64,000 nucleotides of DNA from the NCBI GenBank assembly GCA_051920445.1, contig JBPPLN010000003.1:1-64000 (forward strand). Direction: 5' to 3'. Under the pieces are notes generated by a model. It saw only the letters and a list, made by a program, of their open reading frames with translations, was not told the origin of the DNA and made no database searches. Both the position numbers and the translations under genes were made by a program. Numbering within the stretch: the stretch's first letter is position 1; each line of letters opens with the position of its first letter. This document shows positions 1 to 8,500 of the stretch, in pieces. The DNA comes from CAG-177 sp003514385 (GTDB taxonomy: Bacteria > Bacillota > Clostridia > Oscillospirales > Acutalibacteraceae).

Positions 1-27
1 TACTAATAGGTCGAGGGCTTGACTTTG
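1..27 (+). rRNA. 23S ribosomal RNA, 3' end only
   Basis: The first bases (tactaataggtcgagggctt) match the conserved 3' end of Clostridia/Bacilli 23S rRNA, which closes helix 1 with the 5' end of the molecule. Only the last ~25 bases are in the window and the exact end is approximate. The following pyrimidine-rich spacer is typical of Firmicutes rRNA operons, but no 5S gene follows before the terminator. Confidence 0.85.
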
Positions 28-100
28 TTTCCTTTCGTTCATCTACTTACTTCCTTTGTTCAGTTTTCAGGGTGCGTGAGACAAATATGCACCTTTCTTA

Positions 101-129
101 AGACTCATCTTTCGATGGGTCTTTTTTTA
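101..129 (+). terminator. intrinsic terminator of the rRNA operon
   Basis: A nine-base-pair stem (agactcatc / gatgggtct, one G-T pair) with a two-base tt loop is followed by a run of seven T. It lies about 75 bases past the 23S end and closes the rRNA transcription unit. Confidence 0.85.
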
Positions 130-203
130 TTGTAAGAATAAACAAAGTTTGATTTGAAAATTCGTTCAAGTATACAAAATGTGATTGAGTATGACATTTT
201 TGC

Positions 204-232
204 TTGAAATAAAAATTGGTGCGTGCTATTAT
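204..232 (+). promoter_or_regulatory. sigma-A-type promoter of the secreted-protein gene
   Basis: TTGAAA at 204-209 and TATTAT at 227-232 are separated by exactly 17 bases, with a TG one base upstream of the -10 (extended -10). It lies about 60 bases upstream of the gene starting at 293. Confidence 0.65.
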
Positions 233-292
233 GTGATTGTGACAATGCATTGAAACAAAATTTATGCGAAATTACAAAGGAGGATTTGCTTG

Positions 293-721
293 ATGAAAAA
301 AGCATTATCGATTATTCTCTGTGTATTGGTTCTTGCAGCTATGCTGAGCAGTTCAGCATTTGCGGTGGTTAGAACAGTTACACTGTCAACTTCGGATAAA
401 GCCAATAACAGTCTTGAAGTATATGGCTCATGGAAATTGGTGAGGGCGTATAATAGCGCGGATTCTGCGTATGCAGTTCATGTTCTTCCGCAATATAAAT
501 ACTTAGGTTCTTGGTGGACACAGAAAAGCTCTAAGATTATGCTAGCAATGGGAAAAGGAACATGCAAAAGTAAGGGTGAATCGAAATTGGTAAGTTCCTT
601 TGAACAGGCAGATGAATTTTCTACAGATAAGTTGGATCATGAAACATATTGGAGACTTCGCTTAAATGTTGACGGAGCAAACAGATATGGTTGCATAGCA
701 AAAGGAACTATCAGAAACTGA
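293..721 (+). CDS. small Sec-secreted protein, lactococcin-972-like in context
   Basis: A 142-residue protein with a clear Sec signal peptide: Lys-Lys, a hydrophobic core and a probable cut after SSSAFA near residue 24. The mature ~118 residues have no second membrane segment. They contain a Trp pair (GSWWT), only two cysteines and a C-terminal NVDGANRYGCIAKGT stretch. I chose ATG 293 because AAAGGAGG at 276-283 is well spaced; TTG 290 is the alternative. A hairpin after the stop separates it from a large membrane protein, an ABC ATPase and another membrane protein, the order seen in lactococcin 972-type loci (secreted peptide, big multi-span immunity protein, ABC ATPase). The mature part is longer than lactococcin 972 and I do not recognise the family, so a bacteriocin role is inference. 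Confidence 0.75.
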   Translation: MKKALSIILCVLVLAAMLSSSAFAVVRTVTLSTSDKANNSLEVYGSWKLVRAYNSADSAYAVHVLPQYKYLGSWWTQKSSKIMLAMGKGTCKSKGESKLVSSFEQADEFSTDKLDHETYWRLRLNVDGANRYGCIAKGTIRN

Positions 722-735
722 CGCATTTATGCGGA

Positions 736-768
736 TTGCGGCATCTGCTTTATAGCTTGATGCCGCAA
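736..768 (+). terminator. intercistronic hairpin / leaky terminator
   Basis: A perfect 10-bp stem (ttgcggcatc / gatgccgcaa) is followed by tttat, directly ahead of the ribosome binding site of the next gene. It could let the secreted protein be made in excess over the downstream membrane and ABC genes. Confidence 0.55.
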
Positions 769-787
769 TTTATAAGGAGTTGAGACT

Positions 788-2689
788 TTGAGACAAAGAA
801 TGCTGTTTCTCTTCAGAGAATTTAAAAATAATGCTGTTTTTAGAATTGCATATATAGTATATTTTTTGCTGACGGTTGCTGTATTGGCATATGCCCTGCT
901 GAATATGTTAGCCGGTCTTTCTGTGGATAAATTCCTTTATGGCGTTCAGATTATTTTACTTGCCAGCCTTTTGCATTTCATCTTTTATTCACTTATCTCA
1001 TACGAATTTTGTTGTTCAGATCAGGCTGTTGGCATTGATGAGTTTGCGCGAACAATTGAGAACGGAAAATCTCGGTTGCTGTTGAGCAAAATAGTCGTGC
1101 TGATGAGTTTGACTATTCCTAATTTGATTTTAAATATAATTGTGACAGTCATCGGAGCAATTGTCGGGCATGTCGGAGCGGCGCTTTTGCAGATTTTGGG
1201 ACATTTGATTCTTAACCTCGCTGTTCTTCCCGCGGTTGGTATTTTATTTGGCGCAGTGTTGGCGTGCGGAGCAAAGCGCGGGGCGGCATATATAATAATG
1301 GCTGCTGCAACATTTCTGTCCAGTCCTATAGCCGGTAGTTTTGGCGCTACAATTTATCAATCAACGGGCTTTTCCGCCGGCATATTGATGCGTTTGTTCC
1401 CGTTTATGACGCCGTCAACAATGCTTATTTCTCCTAATATGGCTTACGGATATTCACTCAGACCGTACAGGATTTTTGCCTATGCTGTGTGGATTCTTGT
1501 CCTCTGCGCTGTTTTGCTTTTCTATATGTCTAATGAGCGCGGAAAAAAGAAACAGTTGCTTTCTGCCGCCGTCTGTTTGGCGGCAGGACTGTGCCTGATT
1601 CCGTTTGTGTTCAGGAGCAATTCGGATATTATATATGATGACATGAACAGCGAGGGCGCAGGACGCGAAATCAGCTATTATGAGAGAAATAAAGTAACAC
1701 TTCCCGAGGCTTGTCCCGAGTTCAAAATAACCGCGTATGATATGGATCTGAAGTTCAGCAATGTGCTTCATGCCGATGTTAAAGTTTCGGTTTCTCCTAG
1801 CAATTTGGATATCTACGGCTTCACACTTTATCACGGATATAAGGTGAAATCGGTTAGGGATGAGAGCGGCAGAGCGCTGAAGTTCAGACAGAATGATGAT
1901 TGGATAGAGGTCGAGTCGGTGGGCGAGACTTCGTCGCTTACATTCACTTACAGCGGATATTCCAACACTCATTACAGCAACGGACAGGGCGCATCTCTGC
2001 CGGGAACATTTGCGTACTATCCCCGTGCCGGGTATGTCACTTGTTACGGTGATAACGGATATGAAACGCTGACTCTCGACGAGCCGACGCAGTTCGATGT
2101 GAAAATTAAAAACCGCAAGAAGTTTTTTACGAACCTCGACCGCACCGGAAAAAATACATTCTCCGGCAAGACCACAGGTCTGACGGTTGTCGGCGGATTC
2201 TATAAAGAGGACAAAATCGGCGAGACGAACCTCGTCTATACATATATCGGCAGAAACACTCAGAATGTGAAGAGAATGTTCTCGGATCTGATGCAGAGAT
2301 ACAAAAGATCATTCAATACCATAATGGTTGCCGAGATAAGCGACGATTCTATGCGCGATTACGGTGACACGCTTGTGTTCGCCGGTACATCTCTCGGTAA
2401 TATAGATATGGACTACCTCCTGTCGCAGATTCCCGAAAGCAGAGGGGATTTCGGCTTGCAGGCTTATATTTTTGAATATATGCGCGGTAAGTTTGCTGAA
2501 TATGCGGCGGATGATAAAAGCATGGGTATGAACACCCGTTATGTCCGCGTGGAGGCGGCGGCCGATAAGTACGGCGACGAATATTGTAGAAAAGCGATAG
2601 ATAAATATCTGTATGACGAGAGCGATACACGCACGCCCGACGAATTCATTGACGATCTGAACAGAGGTACTGAAAATGTTGAAAATTGA
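788..2689 (+). CDS. large ABC-2-like membrane protein with extracytoplasmic C-terminal domain
   Basis: A 633-residue protein. The first ~265 residues hold about six hydrophobic helices laid out like an ABC-2 permease. The remaining ~360 residues are mostly polar and probably lie outside the membrane. The C-terminal part resembles the permease-plus-M1-peptidase fusions of Firmicutes, but I see no HExxH zinc motif, so if it is peptidase-derived it is inactive. TTG 788 is favoured as start because AAGGAG at 774-779 is 8 bases upstream; the first ATG (800) is too far. It overlaps the ABC ATPase gene by 14 bases. By position it matches the large multi-span immunity/export protein of lactococcin-972-like loci. 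The membrane protein call is firm; the role is inference. Confidence 0.75.
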   Translation: MRQRMLFLFREFKNNAVFRIAYIVYFLLTVAVLAYALLNMLAGLSVDKFLYGVQIILLASLLHFIFYSLISYEFCCSDQAVGIDEFARTIENGKSRLLLSKIVVLMSLTIPNLILNIIVTVIGAIVGHVGAALLQILGHLILNLAVLPAVGILFGAVLACGAKRGAAYIIMAAATFLSSPIAGSFGATIYQSTGFSAGILMRLFPFMTPSTMLISPNMAYGYSLRPYRIFAYAVWILVLCAVLLFYMSNERGKKKQLLSAAVCLAAGLCLIPFVFRSNSDIIYDDMNSEGAGREISYYERNKVTLPEACPEFKITAYDMDLKFSNVLHADVKVSVSPSNLDIYGFTLYHGYKVKSVRDESGRALKFRQNDDWIEVESVGETSSLTFTYSGYSNTHYSNGQGASLPGTFAYYPRAGYVTCYGDNGYETLTLDEPTQFDVKIKNRKKFFTNLDRTGKNTFSGKTTGLTVVGGFYKEDKIGETNLVYTYIGRNTQNVKRMFSDLMQRYKRSFNTIMVAEISDDSMRDYGDTLVFAGTSLGNIDMDYLLSQIPESRGDFGLQAYIFEYMRGKFAEYAADDKSMGMNTRYVRVEAAADKYGDEYCRKAIDKYLYDESDTRTPDEFIDDLNRGTENVEN

Positions 2690-3521
2690 CGGACTTACTT
2701 ATAAATTCGGAAAGAAAGCGGCGGTCGACTGCCTGTCATTTGAGTTTACGAATGGCGTATACGGTCTGCTCGGACCGAACGGCTCGGGCAAAACAACGCT
2801 CATGCGCTGCATAACCGGGCTGTATAATGTCAAGGGCGAGCACATTTTCTATAACGGCAAGCCGGTTGAAAAGGACAAAAGTTTTTCGCGCCATGTCGGC
2901 TATCTGCCGCAGAAATTCGGGATGTATCAGCACCTGACTCTGAACGAGATGCTGCTGCTCATAGCCAACATGAAGGGGCTCGATGACAAGTCGGCGCGCG
3001 AGGGAGTTGAAAAAGCACTCAGGTTAGTTAACCTCACCGACTGCGCCGAAAAGAAGGTCAAGGCGCTCTCCGGCGGAATGGCTCGCCGCGCGGGAATAGC
3101 CCAGACTCTGCTCGGAGACCCGGCTATTCTCATTTTTGATGAGCCGACCGCGGGACTCGATCCCGAGGAACGCCTGCGCTTTCAGAGTATTATCTCCGAG
3201 ATAAAGAAGGACAAAATAATTCTTATCTCGACGCATATTGTCGAAGATGTCCATGCGGTGTGCGAGACTGTTGCGGTCATGCGAGACGGCAAGATAATAA
3301 AAAACGGCACGCGCGAGGAGATGGCAGCGTGCGCCGAGGGCAAAACATATATCATAGATATGGACGACCTGCCGAAATTCAAAGAGCCTTATTATAAGCA
3401 GAAGCAGTTCGACAGCGACGGAAAGTACTACCTACGCCTTGTCAGCAGTGCGCCGCAGGACTTTGCGCCCGTCAAGCCGAATGTCGAGGACGGATACATA
3501 TGCGCGCTCAAGGGAATATAA
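2676..3521 (+). CDS. ABC transporter ATP-binding protein
   Basis: A 281-residue ABC ATPase: Walker A GPNGSGKTT near residue 35, a Q-loop (YLPQKFGMY), signature LSGGMARR, Walker B ILIFDEPTAGLDPEE and a switch His (ISTHIVED). About 70 residues follow the ATPase core, as in exporter and immunity-type ATPases. It starts inside the end of the preceding membrane protein gene and overlaps the next one by 22 bases, so the three are translationally coupled. With the two membrane partners it probably forms an exporter or a self-protection pump. The substrate cannot be read from the sequence; the secreted protein encoded at 293-721 is the obvious candidate. Confidence 0.9.
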   Translation: MLKIDGLTYKFGKKAAVDCLSFEFTNGVYGLLGPNGSGKTTLMRCITGLYNVKGEHIFYNGKPVEKDKSFSRHVGYLPQKFGMYQHLTLNEMLLLIANMKGLDDKSAREGVEKALRLVNLTDCAEKKVKALSGGMARRAGIAQTLLGDPAILIFDEPTAGLDPEERLRFQSIISEIKKDKIILISTHIVEDVHAVCETVAVMRDGKIIKNGTREEMAACAEGKTYIIDMDDLPKFKEPYYKQKQFDSDGKYYLRLVSSAPQDFAPVKPNVEDGYICALKGI

Positions 3522-4165
3522 AGCTGCTTTTTCAGAGACAAAAATATCTGGTCAAAAATATGGGCGCCCTCATGCCCGTTCCGATAGCGGCGATTTATGT
3601 GCTGGCTCTGCCGCTGTGCATTGTACAGAGCAGAAACGGCAACGCGGAAGAGCTGCGCTCGTTCGTATCGCAGTTTTCGCAGGGCGTTTTTTCGGTGCTC
3701 TCCGTCTGGTGGGTTATATTCGGCGTGCGCGAATATTTTGAGGTGGACGGCTGCGAAGTTCTGTTTCTCCACAACAGGCGCGGCTTCCTGCCCGATGCAA
3801 TTCTATTTTATCTGCTGTTTGCCGTTTCGGCGGCGCCGTTCTATATAATCATGAACGCGGTTGCGGGGATATCTTTGTTTGTGTTTCTTCGCCTGCTGCT
3901 CAGCGGCATATTCTGTTTCGGATTGGTCTATTTTCTGATGTTCCTGACCCATTCGACAGCAATCACGCTCATGACGCTGTTTATCTATTCGCTCGGTGGA
4001 ATGCTCATTTATCGCAGCCATCCGATCTTCCCTTTCTGCTATGACCTTAACTCTGCCACGGCGGAAAACTGCCTGGAATTCTATCTTCCGCTTGCGCTGA
4101 TTGGCATTCTGCTGATTGCCGCAGGACAAATTGTAATTTCAAAAAACACAAGATATCATCAGTAA
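3500..4165 (+). CDS. membrane protein, probable ABC permease partner
   Basis: A 221-residue integral membrane protein with about six hydrophobic segments and basic cytoplasmic loops, ending in a short basic tail. It begins within the 3' end of the ABC ATPase gene, so the two products are likely stoichiometric partners. It has no recognisable catalytic motif. ATG 3500 is used; the upstream GAGG is weak, consistent with translational coupling. It is the last gene of the operon, followed by a hairpin shared with the converging gene at 4221. I cannot name a specific family. Confidence 0.8.
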   Translation: MRAQGNIKLLFQRQKYLVKNMGALMPVPIAAIYVLALPLCIVQSRNGNAEELRSFVSQFSQGVFSVLSVWWVIFGVREYFEVDGCEVLFLHNRRGFLPDAILFYLLFAVSAAPFYIIMNAVAGISLFVFLRLLLSGIFCFGLVYFLMFLTHSTAITLMTLFIYSLGGMLIYRSHPIFPFCYDLNSATAENCLEFYLPLALIGILLIAAGQIVISKNTRYHQ

Positions 4166-4185
4166 AATCCTCCGTAATTTCATAA

Positions 4186-4222
4186 AGCCCCCCGACGCAA
4201 ATGCTGCGCCGAGGGTCATTTT
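4186..4222. terminator. bidirectional terminator between converging genes
   Basis: A GC-rich inverted repeat (cccccgacgca / tgcgccgaggg, imperfect) is followed on the + strand by tcattttattt. It separates the plus-strand ABC operon from the minus-strand gene ending at 4221. Confidence 0.6.
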
Positions 4223-4676
4223 ATTTGAACAGATTTTTCGTATAACTCGCCGATCTTCCGCCGATGCGTTTGTCTCCGGCGGCGGTTTGGCTCGACAGTC
4301 GCTTATATAAAGTTTCGAGCATTCCGCCTATAATCAGATTTGCCGCCATCAGCCCGAGCGCCTGCCGCGCCCCGAAATGGATCGGCAGAAAGGTGCAGAT
4401 TATTATAACGGCGGTGAGAATCAGGTGAATCGCCAGAAAAACAAAGCTCACTATGCGATACGTCATGATGCTCGAGCTGAATTTGCGGGGACGCTCTTTG
4501 TACATACGCACCATTTTGCGCGCGGAATATTTTCTGCGTTCGGTTCGCCGCAGGTAGTCAAGATATTCTTTCTCTGTCAACCCGTCGATAAAAATCGACT
4601 CAATGATATCCCTGAAAACTGATATCGTGAGCAGCATTCCAACTACCGAACCTCCGACTGTAAATCCGAGCAGCAT
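4221..4676 (-). CDS. uncharacterised membrane protein
   Basis: A 151-residue protein with hydrophobic segments at its N terminus, in the middle (VFLAIHLILTAVIIICTF) and possibly a third, separated by a strongly basic loop rich in Arg and Lys. The first ATG (4676) lacks a ribosome binding site. A perfect AAAGGAGG at 4721-4728 sits 8 bases before an in-frame CTG at 4712, with no ATG, GTG or TTG between. The real protein may therefore start at CTG 4712 and be 163 residues long. It stands alone between converging and diverging neighbours. No family recognised. Confidence 0.7.
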   Translation of the reverse strand: MLLGFTVGGSVVGMLLTISVFRDIIESIFIDGLTEKEYLDYLRRTERRKYSARKMVRMYKERPRKFSSSIMTYRIVSFVFLAIHLILTAVIIICTFLPIHFGARQALGLMAANLIIGGMLETLYKRLSSQTAAGDKRIGGRSASYTKNLFK

Positions 4677-4922
4677 CCATGCGCCGCGGATAGTTTCGAT
4701 TATATACTTCAGCCTGATCGCCTCCTTTGCGCTGAAAGAATTATATCATACCCACAATGCGGCAGTCAAGGAAACTCCGTCTGCGACATCGCAGGCGACG
4801 ATGCTTTTGCTTTGCGGCTCAAAATAAACCTCAAAATATGATAGAATTTTCGGCTTTGCTGTGCTATAATATAGAAGATTATACTGGCATATACTGTCAC
4901 TACTGCTTTAGGAGTGTTTTTG

Positions 4923-5690
4923 TTGCAGACAAATGTTGATTCGCTGAAAATAAACTACATGGACAAAGGCTCGGGCGAGCTTGTGGTTCTGCTGCACGGC
5001 TGGGGCTCGAACATAGAGCTTTTCGAAAATATGTCCGAACTGCTCGCGCGCAAATATCATGTTGTCGCGCCCGATATGCCCGGCTTCGGGCTGTCCGATG
5101 AGCCGAAAGAGCCCTGGCGCGTTGATGATTATGTCGATTTCGTACTGAAATTTCTTGAGCCGTTCGCGCCGAAGAAGGTGACTTTCCTCGGCCACTCGTT
5201 CGGCGGCAGGGTCATCATAAAAATGGCGAGCCGCGATTTGCCGTTTGAGATCGAAAAGGTCATTCTGGTCGATTCGGCGGGAGTCAGGCCGAAAAAGACG
5301 GCGGCGCAGAAGATAAGACAGCGCAACTATAAAATAGGCAGAAAGATTCTTGAAACCGCACCCGTAAAGGCGCTGTTCCCCGATGCACTCGAGGAGTTCC
5401 GCCGCAGCCACGGCTCTGCCGATTATAACAGCGCAACGCCTGTTATGCGCCAAACGCTTGTCAACACGGTCAACGAGGATCTCGTGGAATATATGCCGAA
5501 TATGAAGATGCCCGTTTTGCTGGTATGGGGCGAGAACGACGATGCAACGCCGCTGAGCGACGCGAAATTGATGGAGCAGCTCATGCCCGACGCCGGACTC
5601 GTCACCCTCAAGAACTGCGGACACTATTCGTTCCTTGAACAGCAGTTTACCTTCAACAAGGTGCTCGCATCGTTCATGGAGATAGACTGA
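4923..5690 (+). CDS. alpha/beta-fold hydrolase
   Basis: A ~255-residue alpha/beta hydrolase. Visible are the oxyanion motif HGWG, the nucleophile elbow GHSFGG (Ser), an acid-loop Asp in WGENDDATP and the C-terminal catalytic His in NCGHYSFLEQ. It has no signal peptide, so it is cytoplasmic. Start: AGGAG at 4910-4914 best fits TTG 4923; GTG 4914 overlaps the ribosome binding site. A TATAAT at 4865-4870 is a possible -10 with a poor -35. It is the first gene of a cluster with a MurF-like ligase and Ddl, suggesting a cell-wall or lipid-linked substrate, but the substrate is unknown. Confidence 0.9.
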   Translation: MQTNVDSLKINYMDKGSGELVVLLHGWGSNIELFENMSELLARKYHVVAPDMPGFGLSDEPKEPWRVDDYVDFVLKFLEPFAPKKVTFLGHSFGGRVIIKMASRDLPFEIEKVILVDSAGVRPKKTAAQKIRQRNYKIGRKILETAPVKALFPDALEEFRRSHGSADYNSATPVMRQTLVNTVNEDLVEYMPNMKMPVLLVWGENDDATPLSDAKLMEQLMPDAGLVTLKNCGHYSFLEQQFTFNKVLASFMEID

Positions 5691-5728
5691 CCGACACGAC
5701 AGCTTTTGTGAAAGGATTGATCTTTTAA

Positions 5729-7276
5729 ATGACGATATTTTCCGAAGTGCTTATTTTTGCGGCGTTTTGGCTGTTCGCAGTGCTCTCGACGCTGTTTTAT
5801 ATGCATATGTTCCAGCTGAATTCATACCGCGCCGACGATCAGTGGCACTGGATGCTCAAGAATCGCGGCAAGGTAGTGCCGCTCGCTCTGCCGCTTATCG
5901 GAGCGGTTATCGGTGTTATCTGTGGGAAGAATGCCGGCATGATAGTCTGCGCCGTGTTCATTTTGCTCGCGTGCCTGTTCTATAAGCCGAAGAAAGCGAA
6001 AAAGCCGCTGAAATATACCCCCAGAGTCAGGCGTATGCTCGTCACCGTCGCGGTGCTCTATGTTGCAATGACCGTTCTGCTCGCGGTGTTCGCGTCCGGG
6101 CGCATAACGGCGCTTGTCGTCGGTCTTGTTGCCGCAGCTTCGCCGTTTGTTATAATTCTCGCCAATATTATTAATAAGCCCATCGAGCTTTCGATAAACA
6201 GATATTACACGAACGACGCGAAAAAAATGCTCGCCGCCTGCCCGAATCTTACAGTTATCGGCGTCACCGGAAGCTACGGCAAAACGAGCGTCAAGTTTTA
6301 TCTCAACACCCTGCTCAAGGCGAAGTACAATGTCCTCATGACCCCCGAGAGCTACAACACTCCCATGGGCGTCGTCAAGACCGTGCGCGGCTCGCTCAGG
6401 GCGACGCATGAGATATTTATCTGCGAGATGGGTGCGAAATATGTCGGCGACATCAAAGAGCTGTGTGATATAGTCCACCCGAAGCACGGCATAATAACCT
6501 CGATAGGGCCTCAGCATCTCGAGAGCTTCAAGTCTCTTCAGAATGTTATCAACACAAAGTTCGAGCTTGCCGACGCACTGCCGAAGGACGGCATGCTGTT
6601 TTTGAACGGCGACAATGAATATATAGCCGAAAGAGCGCCCGACGGCGCGATAACCTACGGACTCAATTCCGACAGCAAGTATAAAGCGAAGCTTATCAGC
6701 GTCGGAGATAAAGGCACTACTTTTGAAGTCACAACGCCCGACGGCGAAACAGAGGAGTTCACGACAAAGCTCATCGGCACCCACAACTGCCTGAACATCC
6801 TCGGCGCGATAGCCGTTTCGCATGAGCTGGGCATCTCGCTCGCCGAGCTGCGCCCGCAGGTACGCCGCCTCGAATCCGTGCCGCACCGCCTCGAGCTATC
6901 AAAGCGCGTCGGCATGACGCTTATAGACGACTCGTATAACTCGAACCCGAGCGGCACGAAAGCGGCGCTTGAGACTCTGAGCTTCTTCGAGGGCGAGAAG
7001 ATTCTCGTCACGCCCGGCATGGTCGAACTCGGCGACAAGCAGGAGGAATATAACTGCGAATTCGGCAGAAACGCCGCCGCAGTCTGCGACTATGTTGCCC
7101 TTGTCGGCGAAAGGCAGACGAAGAGCATATACAAAGGTCTTGTCGAGGCAGGCTTTGACGAGTCGCACATATTTGTGTCTCCCGCGCTCGGCGATGCGCT
7201 CGCAAAGGTCGGCGCGATAAGAACGGATAAAAAGAAGATCGTCCTGCTCGAAAACGACCTTCCCGACAATTATTAA
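5729..7276 (+). CDS. murF: MurF-like Mur ligase with N-terminal membrane segments
   Basis: A 515-residue protein. Residues 1 to ~155 hold four to five hydrophobic helices, then a Mur ligase core: P-loop GVTGSYGKTSVK near residue 178, the central domain (TPESYNTPMGVV, EMGAKYVGDI) and the C-terminal ligase domain (DDSYNSNPSGTKAAL, the MurF-like signature). MurF joins D-Ala-D-Ala to UDP-MurNAc-tripeptide. It lies 13 bases before ddl, which makes that dipeptide. Canonical MurF is soluble and has a different N-terminal UDP-binding domain, so the membrane anchor is unusual, though known in clostridial MurF-like proteins. Whether it is the main MurF or a paralogue acting on a lipid-linked substrate cannot be told here. 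Confidence 0.85.
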   Translation: MTIFSEVLIFAAFWLFAVLSTLFYMHMFQLNSYRADDQWHWMLKNRGKVVPLALPLIGAVIGVICGKNAGMIVCAVFILLACLFYKPKKAKKPLKYTPRVRRMLVTVAVLYVAMTVLLAVFASGRITALVVGLVAAASPFVIILANIINKPIELSINRYYTNDAKKMLAACPNLTVIGVTGSYGKTSVKFYLNTLLKAKYNVLMTPESYNTPMGVVKTVRGSLRATHEIFICEMGAKYVGDIKELCDIVHPKHGIITSIGPQHLESFKSLQNVINTKFELADALPKDGMLFLNGDNEYIAERAPDGAITYGLNSDSKYKAKLISVGDKGTTFEVTTPDGETEEFTTKLIGTHNCLNILGAIAVSHELGISLAELRPQVRRLESVPHRLELSKRVGMTLIDDSYNSNPSGTKAALETLSFFEGEKILVTPGMVELGDKQEEYNCEFGRNAAAVCDYVALVGERQTKSIYKGLVEAGFDESHIFVSPALGDALAKVGAIRTDKKKIVLLENDLPDNY

Positions 7277-7289
7277 TGGGGGTATTCCT

Positions 7290-8474
7290 ATGAAGATAAA
7301 GCTTGCAGTTATGTTCGGCGGCAGAAGCGTTGAGCATGAGATTTCCGTCATTTCCGCCATTCAGGCGACCCACGCGGTAGATAAAGACAAATACGATGTT
7401 ATCCCGATCTATATCACAAAGAACAACGAGATGTATGTCGGCGAGCATATCGGCGAGATCGAGGCTTATAAAAATATCAATGCGCTTATCGCGGAGAGCA
7501 CGCGCGTGAATCTCGTCAACGACGGCGACCGCACGCTGATAGTCAGATATCCGCACAAGGCTTTTGCAAAGGATGTTATTGATTATATTGATGTCGCGTT
7601 CCCGATAGTCCACGGCACGAATGTTGAGGACGGCACTTTGCAGGGCTATCTACAGATGCTCAATCTTCCGTATGTCGGCTGCGATGTTATCTCGTCGGCG
7701 GTCGGAATGGATAAATATGTTATGAAGACCGTCTTTAAAGATAACGGCATCCCCGTGCTCGACTGCGTTTGCGTCGACGCGGAGGACTATGACGCCGACC
7801 CGGAAAAGATAATTGCGGATATCGAGAAGAAATTTAGCTATCCCGTTATCGTCAAGCCGATAAACCTCGGTTCGAGCATCGGCATCAGCAAGGCACATGA
7901 CACCGACGGACTTGAAAATTCGCTCTCGAACGCGTTCGACTATGCGGACAGAGTCCTTGTCGAGCCCGCGATAGAGAACTTGCGCGAAATAAACTGCTCC
8001 GTTCTCGGCGACAGACATTCGGCGCGCGCCTCGGTCTGCGAGGAGCCGCTCAACGCCACGGACATACTGAGCTACGAGGATAAGTATATCGGCAACGCCT
8101 CAAAGTCGGGCTCCAAGGGCATGGCTTCGACTCAGCGCAGAATCCCTGCCGATATCCCGAAAGAGACCGAAAACGAGATACGCACTATGGCTGTCAAGGC
8201 ATTCAGAGTGCTCGGATGCAGCGGCGTGTCGCGTATAGATTTCATGATCGACGCCTCGACCGGCAAGGTTTGGCTCAACGAGATAAACACGATTCCCGGC
8301 TCGCTCTCGTTCTACCTCTGGGAGCCTCTTGGGGTCAAATATACCGAGCTTATCGACGAAATGATATCGCTTGCCATGAAGCGTGAACGCGAGCGCGAGT
8401 CGATAACCTATTCGTTCGATACCAATGTGCTCTCGGGCATAAAGCTCGGCGGCAAAAAGACAGGCAAAATGTAA
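7290..8474 (+). CDS. ddl: D-alanine--D-alanine ligase
   Basis: A 394-residue ATP-grasp enzyme joining two D-Ala for peptidoglycan precursors. Signatures: MFGGRSVEHEISVISA at the N terminus, MDKYVMKTVFKDNGIPVLD, VKPINLGSSIGISKA, and the metal-binding end WLNEINTIPGSLSFYLWEP. The longer form (family often 300-370 residues) with VEHEIS fits the Gram-positive Ddl subgroup. A ~30-residue charged C-terminal extension follows the core. It lies 13 bases after the MurF-like gene and 26 bases before the DUF1015 gene, so they are probably cotranscribed. Confidence 0.95.
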   Translation: MKIKLAVMFGGRSVEHEISVISAIQATHAVDKDKYDVIPIYITKNNEMYVGEHIGEIEAYKNINALIAESTRVNLVNDGDRTLIVRYPHKAFAKDVIDYIDVAFPIVHGTNVEDGTLQGYLQMLNLPYVGCDVISSAVGMDKYVMKTVFKDNGIPVLDCVCVDAEDYDADPEKIIADIEKKFSYPVIVKPINLGSSIGISKAHDTDGLENSLSNAFDYADRVLVEPAIENLREINCSVLGDRHSARASVCEEPLNATDILSYEDKYIGNASKSGSKGMASTQRRIPADIPKETENEIRTMAVKAFRVLGCSGVSRIDFMIDASTGKVWLNEINTIPGSLSFYLWEPLGVKYTELIDEMISLAMKRERERESITYSFDTNVLSGIKLGGKKTGKM

Positions 8475-8500
8475 TTAAGCTCAAGAAAGGATGTCTCATT

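Noticed and set aside
788..2689. Active M1-type metallopeptidase domain in the large membrane protein
   Set aside because: No HExxH motif in the C-terminal domain.
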